NCBI GenBank assembly: GCA_037043015.1
Contig: CM073325.1
Span: 4,280,501-4,344,500, forward strand
Reading direction: 5' to 3'
Source: Bryum argenteum
Lineage: Eukaryota; Streptophyta; Bryopsida; Bryales; Bryaceae
DNA length: 64,000 nt
In this document: positions 37,391 to 49,736 of the stretch, piece after piece
Position numbering within the stretch: the stretch's first letter is position 1
How the letters are laid out: each line of letters starts with the position of its first letter
Position numbers and translations under genes: made by a program
The notes under the pieces: model-generated
Told to the model about the DNA's origin: nothing
Databases searched by the model: none
What the model saw: the letters and a program-made list of their open reading frames with translations, nothing else

Positions 37391-38330
37391 AATAACCTCA
37401 CACCTACTATACTAATCTCCACCAAAACTATAAATGCCCTAGCTCTAAATAAACTCGATGAAGCTTCCACCTAGCCCAGCTCCGACCAGGTTCTACTTTC
37501 CAACCACATAAGCATGTGTGGCCACATCATAACAACCGTTCTTCGAACCAAAATGCACTGCACTTCAAAACATCAAGTCAGAAGCATTCCACACCGACTC
37601 TTAGAAAAAAAGAAAAAAAAAAACTATAACCTAGCCCCAATCAACACTCACCGCAAACCTATCTCAACTCTGATCTAAAACAGACGCAATAATATCAAAT
37701 GTCCTCATCACACCGAAACCCTTGTCACCATGAGAACAAAATCCAATTGAAACTCAGTCGGATTGCACTCCACGCAACCTCTCAACCCTAGGAAATCAAA
37801 AATTAAGCCTTGGACGTCGGAATCCACTCACAAGAGAATTTGTGACAACTAACAAAATAAAGAGTACAAATTTCCCGGTCACTGTTCACCAATCCCTCAA
37901 CCAAAAATCGCTAGAAAACAAGTTTAAAAGAGTTAAGATAGCCATAAAACACACCGAGTTACTGGCAGAAAACGAGTAAGGCTCGCTGAAACGCCTGGAA
38001 ACCCCAACTGAAGCTCGATAAAATGCACGGTCACGTCACTGTCTGTGCCATTTTTCCCGCTCAGGAGCAACAGTCGAGGTCGGATTTATCTGTAAAAGGA
38101 GCCAGGACTAGTACAATATACTGATTTGAAGGGGAAAAGCGAGGCTCTCCGCTTGCTTAGCTTGTCTGCAACAAAACTCGAGGCTGGACAGGACCGCGAG
38201 CTTGCCTCCAGCAAAAGTGGAGCAGAGGACCCGGCCTTAGCCTGCGAGAGAGACGACGAATATGACTGGGTGCGTGTAGACGAGGTCACTCTCTGAGAAT
38301 GTGGAAGTGTGAATGGGGTCTATTTAGCGG
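37391..38330 (-). promoter_or_regulatory. CAMTA 5' leader and promoter region, possible uORF
   Basis: This stretch lies upstream of the CAMTA start codon and becomes GC-richer toward 38000-38330. A 67-codon minus-strand frame at 38086-38289 is placed where an upstream ORF or a spliced leader could be. It resembles nothing known and may be chance. A 5'-UTR intron is likely for such a leader but I cannot fix its ends. Confidence 0.3.
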
Positions 38331-38769
38331 CGGTCAGCGGGCAGCCCACGTCATTGCTCCCCGACTGCCACCTTGGGCAGCGGATAGAAGCTCTCTTTCC
38401 TTTTCTTTTTTCAATGACCTACTCCAATTACGATATTCCACTCCAATTACGAGATTCTTCTCCAACCTAACACATTTTTTTAGAAACTCTTATTTGTTAA
38501 GACTTTGATTAATTATCGTAATATACATTGCCTTGATGTTGATATCATTGAAGAATCAAGAAGAAAAGAGAAACTCCAACCTCTTTAGAGGCTAGTGTGA
38601 AAACCATAAAGTGTTCGTTCGACCTATGTATACTCGAAAGTTATCACATTAATGAAAGGACTATTAACCCTTCTCTGGTGAACACTATGCTAGTTCCTAG
38701 CTAGTTGCTAGTGTCTTAGAGGTACTCAACACGGTATCCTTCCAAAGGGCTTTGATGTACCCATGCAAC

Positions 38770-38828
38770 GAGATCGAAGAACCTCCACCATCGTTGGGTG
38801 GATCGAAGAACCTCCACCATCGTTGGGT
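38770..38828 (+). repeat. 29-bp tandem duplication
   Basis: The unit gatcgaagaacctccaccat followed by cgttgggtg occurs twice head to tail, then continues into a partial third start (gac). Not within a recognised gene. The flanking sequence 38574-38640 (aactccaac-tctttagaggctag..gttcgttcgacctat) recurs near 4803-4855. Confidence 0.75.
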
Positions 38829-39157
38829 GGACTATGGTGGTGAGCACGGTGTGGACAGGACATCCCCCAAGCTAGGACCTTACCATGCCTCGAGCCTTCT
38901 TTCCCTACTTTTTAAAAAAAGAGCCTGCGGCCCTATTTTATTTTTTTTGAGTTTATATTTGGAATCAGAGACCCCACATTAGTTCAAGGAGTCTCATTTT
39001 TCCAATCAACAACAAAAAAATAGGGGGCTTTTACCCCTCACCCTTGCGGGCCCGGACAAGATTCATCCAAGACCCCACATCTAGTAAGTCCCAGCGTGGG
39101 GGATATCCTGCCAAATCGAAAAAGCATAGCCAAGGGGCTTGGTCACTAAATTAAGGG

Positions 39158-40081
39158 TTAACCCTTAAGCGGGCCGAATGTCGAAAATCGACATTCTGGA
39201 TGAAGCAGGGGATGTTGAAACTCTTCCCGTCTTCTCGTCGTCATTTTTTTTAAATCCGCCGTTTTTTTTCCTCTCAAGGGTAAATGGGTGTAGTTTATCG
39301 TGCACTTACCTCCGTTGTTATACCTCATTCCTACATTTTACAAAAGAGCGATTTTAGTGGGCTGCATTTTTGTCATGAGAGGAGTTTTGTCTATTTCGGT
39401 ATGAAATTTTGCCATTTGGGCATAGAAATGGGGCGATTAGGCATTGAAATGGGGCGGTGAGAGCCTCGAGCTTCGACAAGCACGGACGCATGCGCTTGGC
39501 TTTGTTATTATCATGGTGGACATGTGGCATGATGTTTATGACCTTAAAGCTATTTTCGATTCATCTTTCTGTTCTTTTCTTTGTAAAAGCCCGCCCACCT
39601 TACATCATCTTTTGTCCACGGAGGACAAGAGCTTGTGTGGGCGACCTTGGAATACCAAGCACCAAAACACAGAATCCCAAGTGACTTCCATTTCAAGTAG
39701 GATTGTGTGCAATTGGAAAGAGGCATGTTTGTTTTTTTTTTTTTTGATTAGCTTCTTTACTTGATTCCTCACCCATTTGTAGTTGCCATTTTTGCTTTCG
39801 GGGCAATTTGTAATACGACTTTTCACTCCAAAGTCCAAAATTAGTGACTGCCCCTCCATTTCGGGCTCCCTTTTTTCGCCTTCAATCAAGTGGATCAAGC
39901 CCCATCCCAACTCCAAATGGCACAAATATTTGCCCATGCAATCTTTAGACAATGGAGATCAAGATCCTACGGTTGGATTTTAGATTTACTGCCCTCACAT
40001 TATTTTACTGACCTTGACATTTTTTACGTTTTTGGACCCTACTCCAGCGGGCCCAATGGATCGAAACGTTTAGGGGTTAAA
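39158..40081. mobile_element. TTAA-bounded element, larger member (924 bp)
   Basis: The left end is TTAACCCTTAAGCGGGCC and the right end, read inward, is TTAACCCCTAAACGTTTCGA with gggccc just inside. The shared motif appears as caagatcctacggttggat near the right end. A 106-codon plus-strand frame (39444-39764) and its shadows are unrecognised. The first TTAA is part of a palindrome (ttaagggttaacccttaa, 39151-39168), as if another element ended on the same TTAA. Confidence 0.6.
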
Positions 40082-42100
40082 TAGGTTGATTAGTATTTTT
40101 AGAGCACTTCTAATGAATTGGCTAAATATAGCTAAAGATGAATGGTTGCCATATATAGTACACCTTTGAATTTGCAACCTTGCACAATGACGAAATTCAA
40201 ATGTTCTTGAAGTCTAAAGGTTCAAAAATTTAGAGGTTCCAACAGGTAGGCAAATATCTTTGAAAAATCAAATAACAAGGCTTTGGAGAGTCGATGCCTT
40301 TGGTAGATTAAGTGCGTCTTTTTAGCACACGCAAAGAGTCGGGGGTTGGATAGAAAGTTTATTGAAATAGAAAAATGACCTTTGCCTTGGTAAGCCAATA
40401 TTGTCCCTATAGCAGATCGGACAAGAATGCCCTCAATGCTTGTTGAGCTTCGAGGATTTGATTTAAAAGCACTTTAGATTTAATCCTTAAATGCCTCTGC
40501 CTTTTTTATTATTCAAAAGTTTTTCAAAATTTGGAAAGATTGGTAATAAAACTAAATAGATTAAACTTTCAATCGTAAGATCTTAAAACCAATAATGTAA
40601 TAGGATTGTCAAATTTGAATTTTTTCAGTAATTTGGAGACCATAAGGTTTTGACCACACAAATTGGTTGTTATCTAGAATGGCCAATCAAGGTTTTGCGA
40701 GCAATGAGGTACAAAATGAGTGTCTTAGAGTTGTCAAAAAATTTAATCCAATTCACGAAAGGTAGAGATTCATATATGGTGTGGAACTGATTTTTATTTT
40801 AAATCATTAACAACATAATGATTAACAAGATTATTTGATGGCGACTTGCATTACAAGGAAAAAGAATTGTTTTTGGTATCAAATACTTCAAATAATTGTA
40901 TTTAGCATGAAAGTAGGTATAAATGCTAAATTTGATCAATCTTGTCAATTAAACTAGTTAAAATGTTGCAATATCTTTAATTAAGTATGTACAAATTAAT
41001 CAATGGTAGAATCATTTGTTTGGACAAATATTTGTGGTTAGAAGATTTAAAATGAAATTTATGCTTATGAAACCAAAAGCATAAACTTTTCATGTGAACC
41101 CTTTGGAGAGTTTTCAGAACATAGGTTATGTTCACAGCATAAAAAAATTATTTTACAGTAGGATTTTTTATTTAATAAAGTGAGTTGTTTTTTCAAAAGA
41201 TACCAAAAAAGTGCGCACCAACAAAAAAAAAAAAGTCTCTTTTGGTTGTATAGAGGACAAGGTGCTTCAAAAGAATCATCTATATATAAGAAATTAATAA
41301 TAAATAAATCTTTTTTAATAAATAACTTAATAATCACGACAAAAGAGTAATTGAAAGCCCTCATCATATCAAATTAAGTACACAAGTAGGTATGCGAATT
41401 AAGCTATTGGCCCTTGACCCTTTCCTGCAAACTTGAAACAAAATTAGTACCATGTTAAAGTGCATTTGATCGAAGTAATTTCCTTATGACAATATAATCT
41501 TTCCAAACACATTTTACAAATTTTATGTTACAAAAATCACAAAGTTTTACTTCCAAAGCATATGTGGTGCCTTTATCAAAGAACAAGCATCAAAAAATAA
41601 TATTTCTCCAAAAATTCTAACCTATTCAATATAAGTAATCTTTTACTTACTAAAATTACAAGGTGAAGTCAATGTCCCCGTTCTCACTAAGCCTCCAAGC
41701 CCCAGTTTAAATGCCTATGATAAAATTAAAATTAAACTACTTAAGAACAAACTATGTAAGTCGCGAGGCTAAGCTAGATTCCACTTGAATCCTCGAGAGT
41801 AGTTGCTTTCTCCTTCTGTTAAATATCATATTCTCAAGCGCTTTTGAGAAATATGTCTCGGATTTTTCACGTTCCTTTGCTTTCCTTTACATCCATAGCG
41901 AAATTGTTTGGTTTTGTTGGCGCACCTAACGTCATGAAGGTCTAAGCATCTTTTCTTTGAAGGCGGTCCTTCTTGTTGCTAAGAATTCTATTATTGTTTT
42001 CAATCCTTCACTTTGCGCCGTTCATGATGTAAATAAAAAATGGAGGTGGATGGAGGTGTTCTTTTAAATATATAGATTTTTTTAAAATTTTAATTTTTTT

Positions 42101-42166
42101 AAAAATGAATAATAAGTAAAAATTATATATATATATATATATATATATTACTTATTATTCATTTTT
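42101..42166. repeat. Perfect hairpin around an (AT)n run
   Basis: AAAAATGAATAATAAGTAA (42101-42119) and its exact reverse complement (42148-42166) flank an alternating AT tract. The whole can extrude as a cruciform or fold as RNA. It may be the terminal parts of a very short AT-rich MITE. Confidence 0.8.
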
Positions 42167-43025
42167 TTATTTTTTTTGTGTGTGCATGCATAGAATGCAA
42201 TAGGATCCTCTATTGTTGCGTTTACGAAACCGCGCATTGTTTTTCATTACCATGGCGGAGAATCACGACAAAAACATGGTCTTGGTTGGCCTCGAAGCAT
42301 TAAACGATGAAAAAGTTGACTTGGTGAGTTTGGGTTACCGTTCTTGGTTTGCTTTTTTATATTGTTGTGATTGTAAGGTTTTCTTATTAAAAGAATCTAT
42401 ATGGAAAAGGTACTTAAATTTTTCTCGCATTGAGTTCTAAAGCTTTTGAATTAAACGATGGCTTGTTTGTATGCAAGATAACATTCCCATGGAGGAGGTC
42501 TTTGTGCAATTGCGATGCGACACAAAAGGTCTCAATGATGAGGAAGGCGAGGTAAGCAAGTGGATCCCGATCCGCTAGAACATAGTAGTCCATTTTAAGG
42601 CGAGTAGTTTGTTTTGTTTTGTTTATTTTGTTTTGTATAATCTTAATATTATAATCTTGGGAACCGTCGGTTGGATTGAGTTGCATGAAATGTTGTAGTA
42701 AGGGGTTTTTTTGTAGAGCCGTGGAAAACAATTCAATTGCAAAACGCGTCGACGTATCGTGGGATATTAAATTTTGAAGAATTAAAAGATTTCAAAGCAT
42801 TTAGGGCTTATAAGATACTCGAATTATTTGTACGAGCGTGGCAACGCTACATGGATGTATGAGTATAAAATATGAGAGAGGCAATCCTTGTGATTTTACA
42901 TCAACTTTTGTTGCTCATATTTAAAATAAATTAGTTAATGCACGAATTATTTTATTTAACCAATGCATTAAATACTTTATTTAAAATAAAAGAATTGCCT
43001 CTCTCATATTAAATAAATTGACCAA

Positions 43026-43088
43026 CTTTGAGGCCCAAATCGGTGCATTAAATAAATTAGTTAATACACCGATTTGGGCCTCAAAGTT
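43026..43088. repeat. Hairpin with about 23-bp arms
   Basis: actttgaggcccaaatcggtg is followed, after about 20 bases, by a segment containing caccgatttgggcctcaaag. A second nested pair lies outside it: tatgagagaggcaat near 42868 against the attgcctctctcata text near 42996. The combined region 42866-43090 is strongly self-complementary and non-coding. Confidence 0.75.
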
Positions 43089-44084
43089 TAAAGCCCTCCT
43101 TGCCCACTTAATCAATAGTTCAACTACTCTTCATTTGCCAAAAAAATATGTGCAATACGATTCTTAATATACTATAATATTGAATTGTTAGATGCAAAAC
43201 AAAAATATATGTTCTTTGAAAGATTAACACTCTTGGGCACTTTGTGAAACAATTATGTGGTCTTACTTTACTATGCATAACATTATTATTTTTTACTTTA
43301 GTGTTGGTCAAGTCTACAGTCTTTATTCTAATTCTTTGAATCTTCATTAGGCATTGTCATCTCTAAAGACTAATAGTTTGTAGAATCACGAACATAAAAG
43401 CAATCAATGTGATTACAACCTCTACAATCAACTAGTTGAACTCAAAGAGCCTTGAGGCACTCATTATTTAAGTTTTAAAACCTATTTGGCCACTTTTGTA
43501 AAACACCAATCTTAAAATCTTAAAATATATTCAACAATTTCCAATACATCTAGTATTTTACAGTCTAGTCAAAGATCTTACAACTAAAAGTTTGACATGT
43601 GAAATATTCTTACCAAATTTCTTGAATTCTAAACATATTTTTTTTAAAGCATTTGATTGATACTAATGGGCTCGAGCATTTAGGGGTTAGCAACTTTATT
43701 CTTTGCTAACATTTACATTTAAACACTTATTAAGAGACTAGCTCTAGGATTCGAGAAAATTATACTAACAATATTCCTTCGTAAGACAATTATCACCAAG
43801 ATTTTGGTGGTTTATAATTATTTGTGTAATCCCCAATATTTAAAAGCTTGCACTAAGTAAAACACTGGTGCATACAAGTGAATGTTAACTAGGGTTGGAT
43901 GGTCACACATTCTCTCTACGAACTTTAAATTCCAAGAAATGACTAGTGATATTTATTACAGTTCCATAAAAATTCAAAGTGATATAAATGGTTTAAAAAT
44001 GGTTTAAAAAGTGGTACCAATGACATTTGATAATGATCTAGTACACCTATGTGGCTCTGCCACGCTTTTGTATGAAATTTGTAA

Positions 44085-44917
44085 TATGTATGACGCTATT
44101 ACTTTGCAAAATCTTAGGTTCCGTCAACTCAATCCGTGATTCAATTGTTATCATTACACCTATGTGATAATTTGCTTCCAACAACACCTCATGCGCCCCA
44201 ATCCTACCGGCGATGCTTGAGATCAAAATGTCTTTTGCAAAACAAAACAAAACAACCTACCTACCTTAACTTTTAAATGCACAAGCATGCCCCTCAGGCT
44301 TGCTTTTTGGTGTATTTCCAGAGGTGTTGGGCGTTTAAGGGTTAAATAATACACTAGTATGGCATGCGGCGTTGCTACATATGTATTGTCAAATTATATC
44401 TAAATTAGGTCATTTTGTAATTTCTGGTAATTTGGGGGCCATAAATACTTCAAAAGTCAACATCTCACGTCCCATTGGTCTGTTTTGTGATCCAATTGTT
44501 CTCCACAACTCTTGAGAAAAAACCCGCTTCCAACAACACCTCATGCGGCCCAATCGAACCGGCGGTTCCCAGATTATAATGTCACTTGCAAAGTACTACA
44601 AAAATGTAATAATAAATTATGTAGCTCCAAAGGACATGATTTTTATGTGGTTGGGTCCTCTTGTTTTTCTAATGGATTTAAAATCAGGTCAATTTTATAA
44701 TTTTTACTGATTTGCGGGTCATAAACACTTATAAATTTAATATCTCGGGACCCATCAACCCGATTTGCAATGAGATTGTTCTCCACATCTCTACAAAAAA
44801 ACCCACTTACAACGACACCTCATGTGCCCCAATTGGGACACTTGATCATGGTTTTTAGATTTAAGAGACATTCTTGAAAACATTCTTGTAACATGTCTTT
44901 GACAACTCATATTGCCA
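44085..44917. repeat. Duplicated segment, copy 1 (with inserted TTAA element)
   Basis: It matches 51566-52337 almost base for base, from tatgacgct to cttgtaacatgtctttgacaa, except for the 76-bp insertion at 44266-44345 and small differences. Internally it contains three diverged units, each with caacacctcatgcg followed by cccaat, spaced about 315 bp apart, so the segment is itself repetitive. No coding frame is convincing. Confidence 0.85.
44266..44345. mobile_element. Miniature TTAA insertion (76 bp plus TTAA)
   Basis: The insertion begins ttaacttttaaatgc and ends gggcgtttaagggttaa. Its flanks, cctacctacc on the left and a few bases before acactagtatggcatgc on the right, are joined by a single ttaa in the duplicate at 51758-51761. 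The target duplication is therefore exactly TTAA. The left terminal repeat has diverged from the family's CCCYTAA form. Confidence 0.85.
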
Positions 44918-45261
44918 ACTAGCCCCATGATAGAATCCAATGCGAGCTTCACATAGCCTCGCTTATAAATTTCATAAGACTTGCCAAGGCAAGCTTCATA
45001 GTTTGAAAAAAATCCAATTGCTACACTAGCTGATTAAGATTTCAACCTACTTTGAGTATTACAATGTCATAATTGAATGACAATCAATAGTTGTCAATGA
45101 TCGACTTGATCTTGGTATGTAACTAGGAATTTGAATTTATTTGAAAATCCCAAGAAGACATTTACATAAAAGTGCTTAGATGAAGGGTCAGCTTACACTG
45201 GCTGGAGTAGTCTACTAGTCAAGAAATTAAAAGGAAATCTCAAATGTGATTGGTTGTAATT

Positions 45262-45779
<518 letters not shown>

Positions 45780-46640
45780 AATTGAGGCTATAAGAATGTA
45801 ATTTGTTGAGAATGAGGCTCTTGGTGGGTTAAAACTAACATTGTTGACCGATCAATGACCTTCTCCATTGTAGTGTAAAAGGTTTGTTTGTAACGCCTGA
45901 AACAGAACTGATCACTTTCGGCATCGTTGAATAATCTACTTTAACGTAACCTCAGGGGTCGATCCACAAAAATAGACATATACCTTCATGAACATGCAAC
46001 AACAGGTGTAGTGATGAGATTTCCAGGAAGCTGATCATTGGATGCCCAAAATCTCACACGGATTAAATTACAAAATATGCCCTCCAACAATGCTCAGTTA
46101 CTTAACTCGAGTTACCACCTGGCTGTTCACCTTGTGCCTGGTCTGCTTACCAGGTGGTAACATGGTCTTGCTGTACCACCTGGCTTAGACCAAGCACATG
46201 GCTGTTCTACTCGTTCTGTGGAAGTCCATATCTGTATTCAATGGCCATCCTCTGAACTCCAAGCATGAGCTTAGTGAAGTCTAGCAACGAAAGCACTTCC
46301 AAAGTAAGATATTCACATTCTTCACGTGCTATTAGTGAGTCAAATATAGTCGATGATCCTAACGCCTTTCCCTTTTTGACGAATTGCATGAGCAGACTTC
46401 AGCTGATGTGAGGGTGTACTCAACTTCCTTGCAACTACACTGAATAGGTAGCTTCTGCGGTTGACCCTCCATATTGGTCAAGATGGGATACCTTCAGTAG
46501 TTTTAAGGAGTAATTTTTTTGTAAGGAGTAAGAACTTGTAGCATTTTCAAATCGTATAAGTTAACACTAAACTACATCCTTAGTGTACCGGATGTGGAAT
46601 GCCTTCAATAGCAAAAGCGCTATTGATGCCTGCAAGAGCT
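45780..46640. other. Intergenic, no gene identified
   Basis: A 60-codon minus frame at 46207-46389 looks somewhat protein-like but has no supporting splice neighbours and no family I know. Around 46100-46190, accacctgg words recur in both orientations and could fold. Confidence 0.35.
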
Positions 46641-46685
46641 CCACTTTTTAAGTACAGTACTGTAGGCTGTGGCCCCCATGCCGAT

Positions 46686-46886
46686 GAAGCCGGTTGGTGC
46701 AAAAGTGGTATCCATTACAATCCTACAGGCGAATTGGGGTTGACAACCCCGGCAGATGCCAAAGATGACTTTACAAGGCCTTCTAGAAGCCGGTTGGTGC
46801 AAAAGTGGTATCCATTACAATCCTACAGGCGAATTGGGGTTGACAACCCCGGCAGATGCCAAAGATGACTTTACAAGGCCTTCTAG
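46686..46886. repeat. 100-bp tandem duplication over the SufD 3' end
   Basis: Two head-to-tail copies start with gaagccggttggtgcaaaag at 46686 and 46786 and end with ggccttctag. They appear identical by eye. The SufD-like frame stops inside the right-hand copy (stop near 46815), so the left-hand copy would lie in its 3' untranslated region. Near-identity suggests a recent duplication. Confidence 0.9.
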
Positions 46887-49362
46887 TCTTTTCTGTAAGC
46901 TGTCATTATCAAGCGATTGTAATACGTCTGCGGCAAATGAGAATACTAAAGCACTTCGGGCAGTCAAGGCATCGATTCCTCGTGCCTGGAAGTAAAAAAG
47001 TTGATCCTCTTCCAAGTCTGAGATCGCAGCTCCATGTGTGCACTTCACATCATCGGCGATGATCTGTAAGTTCGGCTTCACGTTCACAGTTGCTCCTCGT
47101 GCCAACAATAAACTTCGACTCAACTGCCCTGCATCTGTCTGCTGTGCGAATCTGCAGATGCAAAGGGAATTTAGCATCACAACTCGGGGGTACTTGACCT
47201 TCAGCTGAGATTTATGATGATTGCTCAACTTACCTGTTAACTTTCACATTGCCATCGTCTACCGCCTGGCCTGACCGATGGGTCACAATACACTTGTGAA
47301 TCTGGCGAGAAACTCCCCGTGGATGATCAAGGACCAGCCTGCTGTGCAAGTCTTGCACCTGCCGCTCACTTGACAATGAGAAAGTTGAGAATTCCGTGTG
47401 CGTCTCAGGACCTAATTGAATCACTTGAAGATTGTGCCTACGCAACCGCCCACCGATTTCAGCCTCTACCAACTTGTATGTACTTTTTTCTCCCTGAAAC
47501 AAAAACCCATTCAGAATACGTATAAACTGATGATACCCTCCCTTGGCTCAATATGGAAAATCAGAAACTTCGATGGTCACAAAGAGAGCAAATGTGTAGA
47601 ACACTACGACTGTGGGCGGTTGTTTTCTTTCAACTCAATCACAGCACAAACCTGGGAAACATGGGTCTGTTTGATGTGTACAGAGTTTCGTTCTTGCTCC
47701 TGAGAGCAGCTGTGAGATACTTCGGCACCGTCTGCGACATAAATTTCACAAACTGAGTTTGACCAGTAGGCCTGACCGGGTGCTCCAATAAACTGTTCAA
47801 TAATCTCCACTCTAGCGCCACTTTCTGCGACAACTAACAAACGAGGCCTAGCCAAAGAAATGGAAGCCGCTCCCTCATCGCCATCTTTTGACCCTCCCCT
47901 CCCAGTAGAGTAGTATACTACATGAATAGGTTTAATTCGCTATTTGAAGTCCTTTCGACGCAAAAATAACGCCCACGTCCTGCACCCCTAATCCGTTAAG
48001 ATGAGTGAACATGTCGTCTTGCGTTCCCATTGCAGGTCTGCCGAGATGACCTAACGCACTTCCTGCATTCTCGGCCGATATATTGCATATGCCCCATTGC
48101 ATACATCGTCTAGCTTCGACAAGGACTCTGATATCACACCATCGACAAAGACAAGACGAAATGTCTCCGTTTCATCCAAACCCAGGCCTGCAGGCCACGA
48201 ATAAACAGATGTTACAGCCATTGCAATACCCTGATTCATCACTTGAAGCTACCTGTTACTGCAGAAGGAGGTACTGAGTGCCGCTAGTGATTACCTGATG
48301 CAAGGTCAACGTATTCGTGGAGTCAGAAGGGGTAGGAGAGATGTCAAGATTTTTCAGAAACCTCACATCAGTGAACCTGTAAGATTCGTCTTTACTAGAA
48401 GGCCAACGGGAGTTCAACGCCTTCTCAGCTGACCGATCCCTAAGCTCTGCCAAAGCACGGCTGCCTAAAGTGTCCCCCTGTTGCGCAGAATCTAGACAGT
48501 TTTCCAACTTCTCTGCTAGGTCCCGTAGGAAGAAGTCAGGTCCACTGGGATCCTTGGACAAGGAGAATGATGCTTACGCTTGATCTCTGAGAGAGATCCA
48601 GAGCTTGACCCCGATTCTTCTGCTTTCACTGCTTCAGCGAAAGAAGCCCTGGTGCACACTCCCAGCTGAAAAATCCAATCACCAACCACTTCTACAATCA
48701 AAACACCTCAAATGTACTAATCTAGCTTGGCAAATTTCCCTGAACCTTCACCATCAGTAACTTCAAACCTCAAGGCTGTTAGACAATCAGTGCATTCCAG
48801 TTTTTCATTCAAATTCTTTGATTCTATTTTTTCAAATTTGTGACTGATCTAGACAAATTTGGACTAGTTTCTTCTCGTTCGCAACAAATTCGTAGGCGCT
48901 TGAAGCATTCGAGTTCTTGCCAATCAACCAGACCTACAATTGAAAGATCTCACTTTTACTAATCTAGCTTGCTAGCAATGACAAATTCCCTGAACTTTCA
49001 TCATCAGTAACTTCACATCTCAAAGCTACTAGACAATCAAATTCCTCGATTCTAATTTTCACAATAATTAGAACTGTGACTAAGGTAGACATCCACGAAC
49101 AATCTCTCCTCTTTTGCACCGAATTTGTAGGCGTTCGAAGACTTCGGAAATATGCAAGACTTGAGGTACTGAAACCCTAAACCTCAATTGTAGAGAAAAA
49201 TGAGCAACGTACCTTCGGTCCGCCTCTAAAGCGCTGTGCACCGATTTTCGCAGGCACGAAAGCCTTATGAGATGAAACTCGCAATGCTGAGGCGCCTTCC
49301 ATTGGAAATTGCCCTAGCGTCCCGACCATTGCAACACTACCTGCCACCGCTGTAATTACCAT
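46815..49362 (-). pseudogene. SUFD: SufD-like Fe-S cluster assembly gene, frame-disrupted
   Basis: Homologue of SufD, the plastid SufBCD scaffold subunit for iron-sulfur clusters. Exon 1 (49213-49362) is a transit-like leader. The C-terminal exons are clean and in phase: a segment ending 47652, then 47234-47493 and 46815-47151, with LVEAEIGGRLRRHNLQV, LDHPRGVSRQIHKCIV, DDVKCTHGAAISDLEEDQLF and YFQARGIDALTARSAL. The middle is disturbed. FRLVFVDGVISESLSKLDD (near 48110-48170) and GHLGRPAMGTQDDMFTHL (near 48000-48060) are in different frames. A conserved block of about 15-20 residues before KPIHVVYYSTG (near 47930) is missing next to a stop. The 48630/48552 and 48295/48230 joins need 77- and 64-bp introns. 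I read this as a decaying copy. A gene with unusual tiny introns is the alternative. Confidence 0.65.
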
Positions 49363-49736
49363 TTTCTTTAGCTCGGGTTCCCTAAGCTTTTCAACAATGT
49401 CTCAAATCTCGGAAACCTGCATAATTGCTAGTTGCCGACATGACGAGAGAGAATCGACACCGCAATAAAAAACACAATTAGGCAATTCCTGAATAGCTTC
49501 TGTTTAGAAAAGCAGAGCATGTACCTCGGGAGGCAGCCATTTCGGCGGTGTGACGAATAAGGAGCTGCGCACAGAAGTATTTTCCTTCTTTCTCTTTACA
49601 TGTATGTGTCCAACAACGCCAATGCATGCAAGTTGGATACAATCGCCTTCCCCCATTTTCCATCTAGTCCGCTCCCTGCCACACCCCACCTTACGACAAC
49701 CGAACGTTACTGAAATGAGAAGGCAGCAAATTCAGG

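Larger units (their letters stand above)
40484..43689. mobile_element. Possible 3.2-kb TTAA-type element, degenerate
   Basis: The left edge reads ttaatccttaaatgcctc and the right edge reads gctcgagcatttaggggtta, so both inward ends approximate TTAAYCCYTAAATGC. Each end also carries a gtaagatctt-like word about 100 bp inside. No transposase is recognisable between them, and the pairing could be fortuitous. Confidence 0.3.

Noticed and set aside
48110..48190. A 77-bp intron within the SufD-like gene starting after FVDG that would restore the frame.
   Set aside because: It would delete VISESLSKLDD, which looks like conserved SufD sequence, so a frame break is more likely.
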